Shown: positions 24,831 through 33,426, counted from the first letter of the stretch. The stretch is DNA of 64,000 bases from Candidatus Tanganyikabacteria bacterium (GCA_016867265.1 VGJW01000016.1:18071-82070); one strand, 5' to 3'. Notes: generated by a model from the sequence alone, not told the origin. Made by a program: numbers and translations.

Positions 24831-25370
24831 ATGCGTGTGCTGCTGCCCCTGTTCACGGGATTCGAGGAAATCGAGGCCGTGACCGTGCTCGATGTCTTGC
24901 GGCGGGCGGGCCTTGACGTGGTGACGGCCGGTCTTTCCCCTGACCCCGTGGTCGGCGCCCACGGCCTGCCGGTTCACGCCGGGCAATCCCTGGATGCCGT
25001 ATGCGATGAGGTCTTCGATGCCATCGTCCTGCCCGGGGGAGGGGGGACCCGACGGCTGGCTGAGAATCACGGCCTTGCCGCTCTGCTCCGGCGGCATGTG
25101 GCGGCCGGCCGGTGGACCGCTGCCATCTGCGCGGCCCCGACGGTGCTCGCCGGCCTGGGCCTGCTCGAGGGGCGCGCCGCGACTTCGTGGCCCGGCGTCC
25201 ACGAGGCGATGGTCGGGACGGACTATCGGGAGGATGCCGTCGTCATCGACGGACCGTTCGTTACCAGCCGCGGGCCCGGAACGGCCATGGCCTTTGCCTT
25301 GGCACTGGTCGAGCACTGGTGTGGCGGTGACAAGGCCGAGGAGCTGAGGCGCTCCATGGTCGTAGCTTAG
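24831..25370 (+). CDS. DJ-1/PfpI-family protein
   Basis: A 179-residue protein of the DJ-1/ThiJ/PfpI superfamily. The family's oxidation-sensitive Cys sits in the nucleophile elbow AAICAAPTVLAGLGLLEG (Cys100), with the partner acidic residue in FEEIEAVTVLDVLRRAG (Glu15) and the IVLPGGGGTRRLAEN loop. Length and motifs fit the YajL/DJ-1 group (redox stress, possible deglycase) more than a true protease. ATG 24831 has GGAGG 5 nt upstream; open frame extends further but without support. The 167-nt upstream gap is divergent with the methyltransferase. Confidence 0.92.
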   Translation: MRVLLPLFTGFEEIEAVTVLDVLRRAGLDVVTAGLSPDPVVGAHGLPVHAGQSLDAVCDEVFDAIVLPGGGGTRRLAENHGLAALLRRHVAAGRWTAAICAAPTVLAGLGLLEGRAATSWPGVHEAMVGTDYREDAVVIDGPFVTSRGPGTAMAFALALVEHWCGGDKAEELRRSMVVA

Positions 25371-25452
25371 CCAAGGCTCGACCTATTCATGACGGGGTCG
25401 GCCGCAAGCCAGCCGACAACCATGGGGTCGTCGAGGCTTCGGAGGACCCTTA

Positions 25453-25869
25453 ATGCCCCAGATCCGTTTCGCCGGCCGCCCCGTGCAGGACCGTCATGTC
25501 GTGAAGCTGGTCGAGGGCCGGACCGAGGCCGCTTTGGCCCAAGCCCATCGCAACAACGTCGATGATGTCTTCATCAAGGTCGGGCAGGACGGCTGGGTCG
25601 CCTCGGGCAGCCACATCGCCACGGATTTCAGGCCCGGCCAAGAGGCCGAGATCGATGGGCGGCGAGGGCTTGTCGTTCATGTCGAAAAGCAGGGCATCGC
25701 CCCGATGGTTGCGGGCGCTGTTGCCGGTGCAGCGCTGGGTGGCGCCTTGGGTACGGCAGCGCGGGTGCCGGGCCTGGGGGCGTGGCTGGGAGGTTTCCTC
25801 GGTGCCGGGTTGAACCGTGCGATGCGGGCCGAGAATCCCGGGTTCATGCGCATCCACGCGGCCGACTGA
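25453..25869 (+). CDS. hypothetical protein with glycine-zipper segment
   Basis: A 138-residue protein of unknown function. The N-terminal 80 residues appear as mixed alpha/beta (MPQIRFAGRPVQDRHVVKL, DVFIKVGQDGWVASGSHIA), and residues 85-122 form a Gly/Ala-rich hydrophobic stretch (VAGAVAGAALGGALGTAA, LGAWLGGFLGAGLN) like a glycine zipper that could pack in a membrane. No signal peptide. A GAGGAC ribosome site precedes the ATG. It ends convergently with the glutaredoxin-like gene. Confidence 0.7.
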   Translation: MPQIRFAGRPVQDRHVVKLVEGRTEAALAQAHRNNVDDVFIKVGQDGWVASGSHIATDFRPGQEAEIDGRRGLVVHVEKQGIAPMVAGAVAGAALGGALGTAARVPGLGAWLGGFLGAGLNRAMRAENPGFMRIHAAD

Positions 25870-25887
25870 ACGGCCTCCGGGCCTCAG

Positions 25888-26130
25888 TTACCCCGCCTTG
25901 CTGACGTAGTGGGCGTCGAGATGGCGCAGGATGTCCTCTTCGTCCGATAGGACGATGTCCCCGTCGACCAGGACCGGGACGGTCGGCTGGCCGGAAACGT
26001 CGATGACCTGCTGGCGCTTGCTGCGATCCCTGGGAATGTTGATGCAGACGTAAGTCAGCAGCAAGTCGCTCATCCGCTGCCGCACCATCTGGCAGTAGGG
26101 GCAACTCTCGAACTGGTAGAGGGTCATCAT
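25888..26130 (-). CDS. glutaredoxin-like thiol-disulfide protein
   Basis: An 80-residue thioredoxin-fold protein. Active site CPYC (Cys10, Cys13), cis-Pro in GQPTVPVLVDGD, and the glutaredoxin ending SDEEDILRHLDAHY. It resembles GST N-terminal/glutaredoxin 3-type reductases. Probably reduces disulfides with glutathione or a related thiol. A TGCTAAGTT extended -10 stands at 26178-26186 and CGGAGGA before the start as ribosome site. Confidence 0.93.
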   Translation of the reverse strand: MMTLYQFESCPYCQMVRQRMSDLLLTYVCINIPRDRSKRQQVIDVSGQPTVPVLVDGDIVLSDEEDILRHLDAHYVSKAG

Positions 26131-26177
26131 GGGCAGGGTCCTCCGCGCTTAACCAGACAGCCTTCAAGCTTAAGCAT

Positions 26178-26186
26178 AACTTAGCA
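26178..26186 (-). promoter_or_regulatory. extended -10 promoter (TGCTAAGTT) of the glutaredoxin-like gene
   Basis: The minus strand reads TGCTAAGTT, with a leader of about 48 nt before the ATG at 26130. Confidence 0.4.
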
Positions 26187-26259
26187 CCTCTGGACGTCAG
26201 CCGCTCTCCGGGACCTGCGATAGAACCGGTGTTCCCTTCTCCGGGACAGGAGGCACACC

Positions 26260-27024
26260 TTGGCTACCGCACACCTGATGCCGATCGACAGTGGCAGGCT
26301 GTCGGCGCGCAAGCTCCGGGCACCTTCTGCCCAGGGCCACGAGCGCCCCGGCCGCGGCCCCGCCTTTGCCTACGTGCTGCAGCCGCAGGACACGCTCTAT
26401 GCCATCGCCCGTGCCAGCGGCGTACCGCTCGCCGAGCTGATGCGGCGCAATCCTTCGATTCAGGGATCGACCCCCAAGGCGGGTGAGCGCCTCTGGATTC
26501 CCGATCTTCTTCCCGCCTCGGCGGGCGACCCCGTGGCCTCTCTTGGTGCCCGAGTGGCGGCAGGTGGCGAGATCCGCATCTCTCCGGACCGGCGGTTCGT
26601 AGCGGTCCTTGACGCCACCTTGGCTGATCGGCCCAATGCGGTTACCGTCTACGAGCGCAAGGCCGCCCGTCGTATTGCCGTCCCCCAGGCCGCGGCCCAT
26701 TACATCTGGAAGCGCCTGTCCTGGACGCCCGATGGGTATTTGCTGGCGATCGAGGGATCTCGCCAGACCCGCGATGCCGAAGGCGGCGTCTTGTCCGCGT
26801 TCGACCCCGTGACCGCAGACAAGGGTGTGCTTCTGACGCCACACCTGGCCTTGGCCGATCTGGAGTCGGAGGGTTTCGACCCGGCCTTGGCCGAGGTGGT
26901 CGGTTTCAAGCCCGTCAAGCGGCGTATCCATTACCGGCTCGCTTTCATCGAGCATGGTGAGCGCCAGCTGCGCCACAGTGACTGGGAAGTCGATCTGGAC
27001 AGCGGCGTTCGTCGTCGTCTCTGA
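26260..27024 (+). CDS. LysM-domain protein with PD40-like C-terminal region
   Basis: A 254-residue protein. A LysM module at about 37-82 (AYVLQPQDTLYAIARASGVP, LAELMRRNPSIQGSTPKAGE, RLWIPD) should bind peptidoglycan. The C-terminal ~150 residues have a WD40/PD40-like feel (GEIRISPDRRFVAVLDAT, YIWKRLSWTPDGYLLAIEGS), suggesting half a beta-propeller. No Sec signal precedes the LysM, which is unexpected for a wall binder. I favour the TTG start with GGAGG 7 nt upstream; the ATG six codons later is the alternative. Convergent with tldE. Confidence 0.8.
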   Translation: MATAHLMPIDSGRLSARKLRAPSAQGHERPGRGPAFAYVLQPQDTLYAIARASGVPLAELMRRNPSIQGSTPKAGERLWIPDLLPASAGDPVASLGARVAAGGEIRISPDRRFVAVLDATLADRPNAVTVYERKAARRIAVPQAAAHYIWKRLSWTPDGYLLAIEGSRQTRDAEGGVLSAFDPVTADKGVLLTPHLALADLESEGFDPALAEVVGFKPVKRRIHYRLAFIEHGERQLRHSDWEVDLDSGVRRRL

Positions 27025-27051
27025 AGCTGCCAGGCGTTTCCGTCGAGGGCC

Positions 27052-28404
27052 TCAACCTTCCAGGTCGAGGCCCTCGATCACGAGGGCCGGACAGCGCACG
27101 CAGCCCAGGAAACTGCCCTGCAGGAAGGTCTCCCGACCGATTGCCACGACGCCCATCAGCATGTCGAGGATGCCCTGCGTGAAACGGGCATTGCGGTGGG
27201 CCCCCACGATTCGGCCGTCCCGGACTTGCAGGACACCATCCCGCGTCAAACCCGTGATGCGCGTGGCGCGAGGGTCCAGAACCGACATGTAATGGAATCT
27301 GGTGATGAGCAGGCCATCTCCCAGGGCAGACAGCATGGCCTCGCGGTCGTGCGTCCCGGCCTGCATGTCGAGGTGCACGGGAAAGGGGCCGTAGGGATTC
27401 GGTGGCGGCAGGGCGTGGCCGGTCGACACGAGCCCGGCTTGGCGAGCCGACCGCGCATCATGGACGCAGGTGCCCGGAAGTCCCTCCCGTAGCAGGTCGA
27501 CAATCTGCCGCGGGACGCCTTCATGGTCGAAAGGCATGGCCGGCATGGCCGGGTCCAGACCGTTGTCGCGCAGCGTCACGGCAGGTGACACGACCCGCTC
27601 GCGCCCGGACGACGCGAGGAAAGAGGTGCCCTGCGCGACAGCAGTGGCACCGAAGCTGATATACGCAAGCAGGGTCAGGAGGTCGGCTACCGCATAGGGT
27701 TCGAGCATCACCCGGTGCCGACCGGCGGCCGGCGGCGCGACGGGTTGACCGGCCAAAGCGCGGGTGAGGGCCTCGATGCCGAGGTCATCGGGGCGAATCG
27801 TCCGGTGGTCCGGACTCAGGCGCGCGGCGTACCCGCTCGCCTCGTCGATGCTGGCCACCGCGGACCATTCGGCGCGCGTACCGAGATGGTGCGCCCAGAC
27901 GCCACGGGAGTTCCGCACGGCCAGTACACGACCCTCTGTGGCGTGGTGGCCGGATGCCTCGCCACCCTCTTCGGCAATGACCGCCATGAGCTTGTTCACG
28001 GCGTTCTCCCGGTCATCCGGCGCGACGTGCAGGGTAGCCGCATGGCAGGTTTCCGGGATGCACGCCACGGCTGCAGGCGTGGCCAGTCCGGGGTATCCGG
28101 GGGCCGGCGGTTGTATGGCGGCCATGGCGGCGGCCCTGTGCGTCACGCGCTCGATGCCGAAGCGTGTCAAGTCCGTGGTGGTGGCGATGCCGACGCTGTT
28201 GCCCCGGATGGCCCGGACGCGCAGTTCAAGGGAGGTCTCGCTCGTGTGTTGGCGGATGACGCCCTGGCTGAACCGGGCGAGGTGATGATCCGTCCCCATG
28301 AGGATGATCTCGGCTTCGTCAGCGTGACAGAGCGCGAGGGCCTCGGCCGTGATGGCTGCCAGCGTTGCCTCGTCCCACGGCAGGCTCGGACCGGATGTGG
28401 TCAT
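27052..28404 (-). CDS. pmbA: TldE/PmbA-family metalloprotease subunit
   Basis: A 450-residue TldD/PmbA-family protein, the inactive TldE-like half of the heterodimer. It has the family C-terminal domain (RITGLTRDGVLQVRDGRIVG, RNARFTQGILDMLMGVVAIG) but no HExxxH motif. TldDE degrades unfolded peptides and processes RiPPs such as microcin B17 and affects CcdA. It begins at the tldD stop with an ATGA overlap, so the subunits are made in equal amounts. It lacks a nearby RiPP precursor that I can see. Confidence 0.93.
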   Translation of the reverse strand: MTTSGPSLPWDEATLAAITAEALALCHADEAEIILMGTDHHLARFSQGVIRQHTSETSLELRVRAIRGNSVGIATTTDLTRFGIERVTHRAAAMAAIQPPAPGYPGLATPAAVACIPETCHAATLHVAPDDRENAVNKLMAVIAEEGGEASGHHATEGRVLAVRNSRGVWAHHLGTRAEWSAVASIDEASGYAARLSPDHRTIRPDDLGIEALTRALAGQPVAPPAAGRHRVMLEPYAVADLLTLLAYISFGATAVAQGTSFLASSGRERVVSPAVTLRDNGLDPAMPAMPFDHEGVPRQIVDLLREGLPGTCVHDARSARQAGLVSTGHALPPPNPYGPFPVHLDMQAGTHDREAMLSALGDGLLITRFHYMSVLDPRATRITGLTRDGVLQVRDGRIVGAHRNARFTQGILDMLMGVVAIGRETFLQGSFLGCVRCPALVIEGLDLEG

Positions 28405-29840
28405 GCGCCGACCTTGACGTCACGAAAGCGGGCTGCGGGTGTCCCGTGGCTGACACGGGCGAACTGCCTCGGTTGTCCCTTGCCGCAATGCGGCACGGAC
28501 CAGAGGTTCCAGGTCTCCGGCCCACCGAGGGCATCGAGCGTCCGCCAGAAGTCCTGGGTCCTGCCTTGGTAGCCGGGCCGGGACAGCATGCGACCGAGCC
28601 GGCCCTTGCGAATCTCCCAGGCAATCTCGGTCCCGAAGCGGAAGTCTTCCCGTCGATCATCGATGGACCACGCCTGGTTGGTTGCCATGTAAATGCCTTC
28701 GTCGACGTCCGCGATGAGCGCCTCCAGGGACGGGTGGTCGCCCGGCTCGAGGTGGATGTTCGGCATCCGGATCAGCGGCAGGCGGTTCCATCCGGCCGCG
28801 CGCGCCACGCCGCCGGGCACGTGGCCGGCAAGCGCGGCCGTTTCCCGGTTGCCCAGCAGGCCCTCGAGGCGCCCGGCGACGAACAGGGGGAAGCGACCCG
28901 CCGGCACGCCCTCGTCGTCGAATCCGTAGGTCCCCAGCCCCCCGGGCGTGGTGGCGTCCGCCCAGACATTTACCAGCGGGTTGCCCAGATCGAGCCGCCC
29001 GACATCCTCGGGTCCGATGAAGCTGCCGCCCGCGAACGAAAGTTCCTGGCCCAGGATGCGGTCATGCTCGGCGGCGTGGGCCAGCGACTCATGCAGCTGG
29101 ATGGCCATTTGCGACCCATCCAGCACCACGGTGGTTCGGCCCGGAGAAACCGCCGGCGCCGTGCACAACCGTACGGCCTCCTCGGCGATGCGGGGGGCGT
29201 TGCGGACAAGATCGAGGCCCAGCACGTGCTCGTAGCCTCCCGTCCATCCGTGGTGGCCGCGGGCATCCGGATAGGACCTGGCGGCAGAGCGACCTTCGAC
29301 CTCGGCCCGGGCCTCGAGGGCGCAGGCGACTTCGGTGAGCGTCTGTTCGACGAAGGCTCCTTCCGTGTTGCCGAAGAACTTGTGGTGCCGATCCCAAGCC
29401 ATCATCGCCTGCCGGACGCGAATGCCGGAGACCCTGGCCATGGCATCGTCGGCTTCGCAGAGCAGGGCCAGCTTGTCGCCCAGGGGCACCGTGAAGGGGT
29501 CGACGAGAAATGGCGTCTGCCAGTGACCGCGGCTTCGGACAGGTGGGCCCAGGCTGAGTCCCGGACGGCGCCCATGGCTGGCGGCCCGTGCGATGGCGAT
29601 GGCACGGGTCGAGGCGGCCTCGACCCGTGAGCGTCCGAGGTCCGAGGTCGCGGCAAATCCCCACGCGCCATCCACCAGCACCCGGACGCCCAGACCGACG
29701 CTTTCCTCCGAGGACAGGCGCGTGACATCACCATTGACCACGTTGATCGCCTCGGACTGGGTCCTGACAAATCGACCATCGGCATAGGTGACATGCTTCG
29801 CTGCGCACGCATCGAGACACCACTCCAAGACCTCGCGCAT
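28401..29840 (-). CDS. tldD: TldD metalloprotease catalytic subunit
   Basis: A 479-residue protease subunit, normal TldD length. The zinc motif HESLAH (His250, Glu251, His255) matches HExxxH, and the third ligand region WSVPHCGKGQP near the C-terminus is intact. N-terminal sequence MREVLEWCLDACAAKHVTYA is TldD-like. Forms the active heterodimer with TldE encoded next. I placed the start at ATG 29840, the beginning of family homology; the divergent hslO promoter lies 46 nt away, so both genes share the short gap. Confidence 0.95.
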   Translation of the reverse strand: MREVLEWCLDACAAKHVTYADGRFVRTQSEAINVVNGDVTRLSSEESVGLGVRVLVDGAWGFAATSDLGRSRVEAASTRAIAIARAASHGRRPGLSLGPPVRSRGHWQTPFLVDPFTVPLGDKLALLCEADDAMARVSGIRVRQAMMAWDRHHKFFGNTEGAFVEQTLTEVACALEARAEVEGRSAARSYPDARGHHGWTGGYEHVLGLDLVRNAPRIAEEAVRLCTAPAVSPGRTTVVLDGSQMAIQLHESLAHAAEHDRILGQELSFAGGSFIGPEDVGRLDLGNPLVNVWADATTPGGLGTYGFDDEGVPAGRFPLFVAGRLEGLLGNRETAALAGHVPGGVARAAGWNRLPLIRMPNIHLEPGDHPSLEALIADVDEGIYMATNQAWSIDDRREDFRFGTEIAWEIRKGRLGRMLSRPGYQGRTQDFWRTLDALGGPETWNLWSVPHCGKGQPRQFARVSHGTPAARFRDVKVGA

Positions 29841-29882
29841 GGTCCCTATCCTACCCCGGGACAGTGGCCTCGGGCCTGCCTT

Positions 29883-29891
29883 TGCTACAAT
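29883..29891 (+). promoter_or_regulatory. extended -10 promoter (TGCTACAAT) of hslO, leaderless
   Basis: TGCTACAAT ends 7 nt before the hslO ATG at 29899. No Shine-Dalgarno lies between, so leaderless transcription is likely. An in-frame ATG at 29890 lies inside the -10 itself, ruling it out as start for this transcript. Confidence 0.55.
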
Positions 29892-29898
29892 GGGCCCC

Positions 29899-30825
29899 AT
29901 GGCCGATCTTGCCTTGCCCGATGCTGCCGACGTCCTCGTCAAGGTCACGGCGGCCGACGAGCGGATTCGCGTCCTTGTCGTGCGTTGTACCGGCGTGGTC
30001 AACGAGGCCCAGCGCCGTCATCAGACTTCCCCGCTAGCTTCGGTGGCGCTCGGGCGCGCCCTTGCGGGTGGCTTGCTCCTCTCGGCAGCGCTGATGAAGG
30101 ACCAGGGGCGCCTGACCATCCGGGTCGTGGGCAAGGGGCCCCTGGGCGGCATCCTCGTCGATGCGGGGCACGACGGTTCTGTCCGGGGCTACGTGGCCCA
30201 CCCGGATCTGGATTTGCCGCTCACGGAGGGGGGCTTGCTCGACGTGGGGCAGGCTGTTGGACGCAACGGCTTCATGTACGTCACGCATGATTCCGGAGAG
30301 GCGACGTACACGGGTGTCGTCGAGCTGGTCTCGGGTGAGTTGGGTGACGACTTCACGCATTATCTGGCCCATTCCGAGCAGATACCGGCGGCAGTCTCCC
30401 TGGGGACGCAGATTTCCGGCGAGGGGGAGGTGGACGTGGCCGGTGGCCTTCTTGTCCAGTTGCTCCCTGGTGCTGGTGACGAGATTGCGTGGCGCCTCGA
30501 ACAGAACGTCAAGGCCATGCCGCCCTTCAGCCACCTTGCCCGTGCAGGCGCGGATCCCTACGACATCGCGCTTTCGGCGCTCGGTGGCTTCAACGCCACG
30601 CTCGTCTCCCGTCAGGAAGTGCGCTTCCATTGCCAGTGCTCCGAGGAGCGGGTCCATCGGGCCTTGGCTTCACTGGGTTCCGCAGAGCTCAGGGCCATGA
30701 TTGCCGAGGACGGCAAGGCCGAGGTGCGGTGCCATTTCTGCAACCTCCACTACCAGATCTCGGCCGAACAACTCGGCGCTCTGGCGGCCAGCCTTGTCGG
30801 CCCCGGGGACGATGACGTCACCTGA
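29899..30825 (+). CDS. hslO: Hsp33 redox-regulated chaperone
   Basis: A 308-residue Hsp33, standard size. N-terminus: RIRVLVVRCTGVVNEAQRRH and TSPLASVALGRALAGGLLLS; middle: DEIAWRLEQNVKAMPPFSHL. The redox switch is complete: C-x-C in HCQCSEERV and C-x-x-C in CHFCNLHYQ, four zinc ligands. It becomes a holdase when these Cys are oxidised. The 3' end overlaps coaX by 14 nt. Confidence 0.97.
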   Translation: MADLALPDAADVLVKVTAADERIRVLVVRCTGVVNEAQRRHQTSPLASVALGRALAGGLLLSAALMKDQGRLTIRVVGKGPLGGILVDAGHDGSVRGYVAHPDLDLPLTEGGLLDVGQAVGRNGFMYVTHDSGEATYTGVVELVSGELGDDFTHYLAHSEQIPAAVSLGTQISGEGEVDVAGGLLVQLLPGAGDEIAWRLEQNVKAMPPFSHLARAGADPYDIALSALGGFNATLVSRQEVRFHCQCSEERVHRALASLGSAELRAMIAEDGKAEVRCHFCNLHYQISAEQLGALAASLVGPGDDDVT

Positions 30826-31516
30826 AGCACCCCGGGGTGTTTGCTTGGTCGGCAACACCCACGTGCAGGCGTTCAGGCTCGTCGACGAAGTCCTGGCGAG
30901 GGTGGCGAGCCTGCCTACGGGTGGCTTGCTGGATGGGGCGGATGGCAGCGTCCTGGGTGTCGGGCCGGGATACGTGGGCGTGTCCGTCGTCCCCGAGGCC
31001 GAGGACCTGCCTGCCTTGGTCGGCGTCCGTTGGTTGCGGCCGACACAGGCGCCGATGCCGCTTCGTTACGGGGACCCCGCGACGCTCGGGGCGGATCGAC
31101 TGGCTGCTGCCTGGGGCGCTTGGTGCCTGTTGGGTGGCCCCGTTCTGGTCGTTGACGCGGGCACGGCCACGACCTTGTCCCGGGTCGGTGCGGGGGGCAG
31201 TTTTGATGGGGGAGCCATCACGCTGGGTGTCGGGGCAACCTTGCAGGCCCTCGCCGATCGCGGCGCCAGGCTGCCGCTGGTTTCGGCTGCGCTGCCAGCC
31301 GCAGGGCTCGCCACCGATACGGAAGCCGCCATCCGGCTTGGCGTGGTCGGTGGCCACGCGCACACGATCGCGGGTCTGGCGGGCGAAATTGCCCCGGGCG
31401 TGCCACGCGTGATCACGGGGGGAAGCGCGGCGCTGCTCCATCCGCTTTTGCCCGGTTTCCTGCACGTGCCGGACCTGCAGGCACGGGGTGCGTTGGCGTG
31501 GGCGTTCGCCCTGTGA
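30812..31516 (+). CDS. coaX: type III pantothenate kinase (CoaX) with altered phosphate-1 motif
   Basis: Expected to phosphorylate pantothenate, the first step of coenzyme A synthesis. The 234-residue protein has the family's GADRLAAAWGA and VDAGTATTLSRV segments (containing the catalytic-base Asp region) and the FDGGAITLGVG loop. The N-terminal ATP motif is degenerate: family DIGNT is replaced by CLVGNTHVQAF, so the first Asp is lost. It is shorter than typical (~255), missing N-terminal residues. Start at 30812 overlaps hslO by 14 nt; the next gene overlaps by GTGA. Either a divergent enzyme or a weakened paralogue. Confidence 0.8.
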   Translation: MTSPEAPRGVCLVGNTHVQAFRLVDEVLARVASLPTGGLLDGADGSVLGVGPGYVGVSVVPEAEDLPALVGVRWLRPTQAPMPLRYGDPATLGADRLAAAWGAWCLLGGPVLVVDAGTATTLSRVGAGGSFDGGAITLGVGATLQALADRGARLPLVSAALPAAGLATDTEAAIRLGVVGGHAHTIAGLAGEIAPGVPRVITGGSAALLHPLLPGFLHVPDLQARGALAWAFAL

Positions 31517-31959
31517 GCGAAGGCGAAGGCATCGGTGCGCTCAGGGCCCACCACGTCATGTGCGTGACGACATTCGCCGGCAAGGGATACTCCACGGGAT
31601 TCGTCCGGGAGATGACCCGTGTCTGGAGGGCCATTCGCGACGGCTCCGTCGCTCAAGTCCTGGTCACCGCCGAGGCCGATCCTGTCTGCCATGCCTGTCC
31701 GCACCTGCGGGATGTCGAGAACCCCGAGAGCTGCCGGTTTCAAGCCTCGGTGGCTTCTCGGGATCGCAGGATGATCGAAGCGATGGGCTGGACGGAAGGG
31801 CAGCCCGTCGACCTGGTTCAGGCCCTCGAGGTGGTCCATGAAAGCCACACGGACCTCATGGCTCGCGTGTGCACCGGTTGCGAGTGGGTGCCCATCTGTT
31901 CCCGGCAGCGCTTCACGCTGCGTGAGCCAGCGTTCGACCCGGGATCGCCCGAGGCCTGA
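31513..31959 (+). CDS. DUF1284-family Cys-rich protein
   Basis: A 148-residue DUF1284 protein. Landmarks: LRAHHVMCVTTFAGKGYSTG, FVREMTRVWRAI, and VTAEADPVCHACPHLRDVEN, with further Cys in CTGCEWVPIC. Eight or so Cys suggest metal or Fe-S binding, which is inference. GTG start at 31513 overlaps the coaX TGA, completing a tight hslO-coaX-DUF1284 operon. Function unknown. Confidence 0.83.
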   Translation: MSEGEGIGALRAHHVMCVTTFAGKGYSTGFVREMTRVWRAIRDGSVAQVLVTAEADPVCHACPHLRDVENPESCRFQASVASRDRRMIEAMGWTEGQPVDLVQALEVVHESHTDLMARVCTGCEWVPICSRQRFTLREPAFDPGSPEA

Positions 31960-33396
31960 TCAGGCCGGATCGCCGGGCAGTCGGAGCTTCTGACCGGGAT
32001 AGATCAGCTCCGGGCGCCCGATGGTGTCGCGATTCAGGCGATAGAGCGTCCGCCAACGCTTGCCTGATCCCAGATGCTTGCGCGCCAGCGTCCATAGGCT
32101 GTCCCCGCGACGTACACGGATCCGACCGGTGCCGGTTGCGTGGCCGCCTCCTGCGTGGGTCTCGAGCGACAGGACCTGCCCGATGCGGAGCCGTCCCGGA
32201 TTGGCCAGTACGTCGCGATTGGCCGTCCAGATCGTTCGCCAGCGCTCACCAGACCCGAGATGCTCCGCAGCAAGGCCCCAGAGTGTGTCGCCGGCCTTCA
32301 CCGTGACGGTACCCTTCGCCTCGCCGGCAGACTGCGTCGGGGCGTCATGATGTGCCGCCTCCTCCGCGTGCGCAGCGGGCGCGTCGTGATGGTCGGGTGC
32401 GGCCTTGTTCGCGGCCGGTGCATGGTGATGCGCGGGTGCGGCCTTGTCCGCGGCTGGCGCGTCGTGATGTGCGGGTGCGGCCTTGTGCGCGGCTGGCGCA
32501 TCGTGATGGTCGGGTGCGGCCTTGTGCGCAGCGGGTGCGTCGTGATGGGCAGGGGCGGCCTTGTGGGTCGCGGGACCCTCGTGGTGGTCCGCCGCGGCAC
32601 CGTGTGGCGCCTGAGCCCCATGGGCGACGGCCTTCTGCTCGATGACCTCGCCGTGGGCCGGGCGCGGACGCTTGGCGACCTTGCGCGGGGCCGGCGTGGG
32701 AGAGGGGAAGTGCACCTTGATGGCCGTCGCAGGATGGGCGTCGGTCCCGGCAGCGTGGGCATCCGCGTGGGCCGACTTGGCCTCGGGCTTGCCATGCGCA
32801 TCGTGGTCGGCAGAACCGTGGGCACCCGTCTTGGCGGCGTGGGCATCATGCGCCGCGTCGGGCACCAGGCCGATGAAGACCGTCGTGCCGGCCTTGGCGC
32901 GGTTCAGGCGCTTCTTCGTCAGGCTGCGATAGCCCGTGCCTTCCAGCACCACCTCACCATCAGCCAAGTTGCCGACAGGCAGTATCAGGCGGCCGTCGTG
33001 CCCCGTGGTTCCCAGCACCTTGCCGCCGGAGCCCAGCACACGAACCCCGGAAAGCGGTTGGCTGGACGACGCATCGGAGATGCTCAACGTGACCGAGGCT
33101 TCGTGGCTGGCAGCATCCGCATGGGCGGCGTCCTGGTGCGCGGTGTCCTTGTGGCCCCCGCCGGCGTGGTGTTCCTCCGCCCATGCGGAGGCCGGCCAAG
33201 CCACCGTCGCGGCCAGCACGGCTACGGCCTCGGGACGCAGGCGGGTCTTGCGGCGCGGGGCCGACCCGGGCCACAAATCGTGCTCTCTCAGCGCATCGGC
33301 AAGGGTCGATGCATCAAGGTGCTGGCGGTCGACGACCGTATCCAGCAACCGGAAGGCCCAGAAAAGCTCGTCATCTTGGTGATCGGGAGCACGCAT
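31960..33396 (-). CDS. His-rich, LysM-repeat protein
   Basis: A 478-residue protein. Residues 1-50 precede a hydrophobic stretch (RPEAVAVLAATVAWPASAWA), an unusually late signal or anchor. Next is a carboxypeptidase-regulatory-like Ig domain (about 105-165; SGVRVLGSGGKVLGTTGHDG), then a His/Ala/Pro-rich zone with a 13-residue unit repeated five times (HKAAPAHHDAPAA type), and two C-terminal LysM modules (VTVKAGDTLWGLAAEHLGSG, IRVRRGDSLWTLARKHLGSG) that should bind peptidoglycan. The many His could bind metal ions. TATACT sits 7 nt before the ATG at 33396, so it may be leaderless. Convergent with DUF1284, 0 nt apart. Confidence 0.82.
   Translation of the reverse strand: MRAPDHQDDELFWAFRLLDTVVDRQHLDASTLADALREHDLWPGSAPRRKTRLRPEAVAVLAATVAWPASAWAEEHHAGGGHKDTAHQDAAHADAASHEASVTLSISDASSSQPLSGVRVLGSGGKVLGTTGHDGRLILPVGNLADGEVVLEGTGYRSLTKKRLNRAKAGTTVFIGLVPDAAHDAHAAKTGAHGSADHDAHGKPEAKSAHADAHAAGTDAHPATAIKVHFPSPTPAPRKVAKRPRPAHGEVIEQKAVAHGAQAPHGAAADHHEGPATHKAAPAHHDAPAAHKAAPDHHDAPAAHKAAPAHHDAPAADKAAPAHHHAPAANKAAPDHHDAPAAHAEEAAHHDAPTQSAGEAKGTVTVKAGDTLWGLAAEHLGSGERWRTIWTANRDVLANPGRLRIGQVLSLETHAGGGHATGTGRIRVRRGDSLWTLARKHLGSGKRWRTLYRLNRDTIGRPELIYPGQKLRLPGDPA
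32372..32566 (-). repeat. five tandem 39-bp repeats coding for His-rich units
   Basis: Five consecutive 39-bp units (32372-32410, 32411-32449, 32450-32488, 32489-32527, 32528-32566) with a diverged partial copy after 32567. Each encodes a 13-residue unit of the type HKAAPxHHDAPAA. The unit length is a multiple of three, so copy-number change would keep the frame. Confidence 0.9.
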
Positions 33397-33403
33397 GGCC
33401 GGA

Positions 33404-33409
33404 AGTATA
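33404..33409 (-). promoter_or_regulatory. -10 promoter (TATACT) of the His-rich LysM gene, leaderless
   Basis: The minus strand reads TATACT, with 7 nt between it and the ATG at 33396, giving leaderless geometry. Confidence 0.45.
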
Positions 33410-33426
33410 ACCCCCGGGGACCGGGC

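Noticed and set aside
28365..29630. 421-codon plus-strand frame opposite tldD
   Set aside because: TldD zinc motif and overlap with tldE prove the minus strand is coding.
32372..32566. 39-bp repeats considered as a CRISPR array
   Set aside because: Units are directly abutting with no unique spacers and are in frame in a protein.
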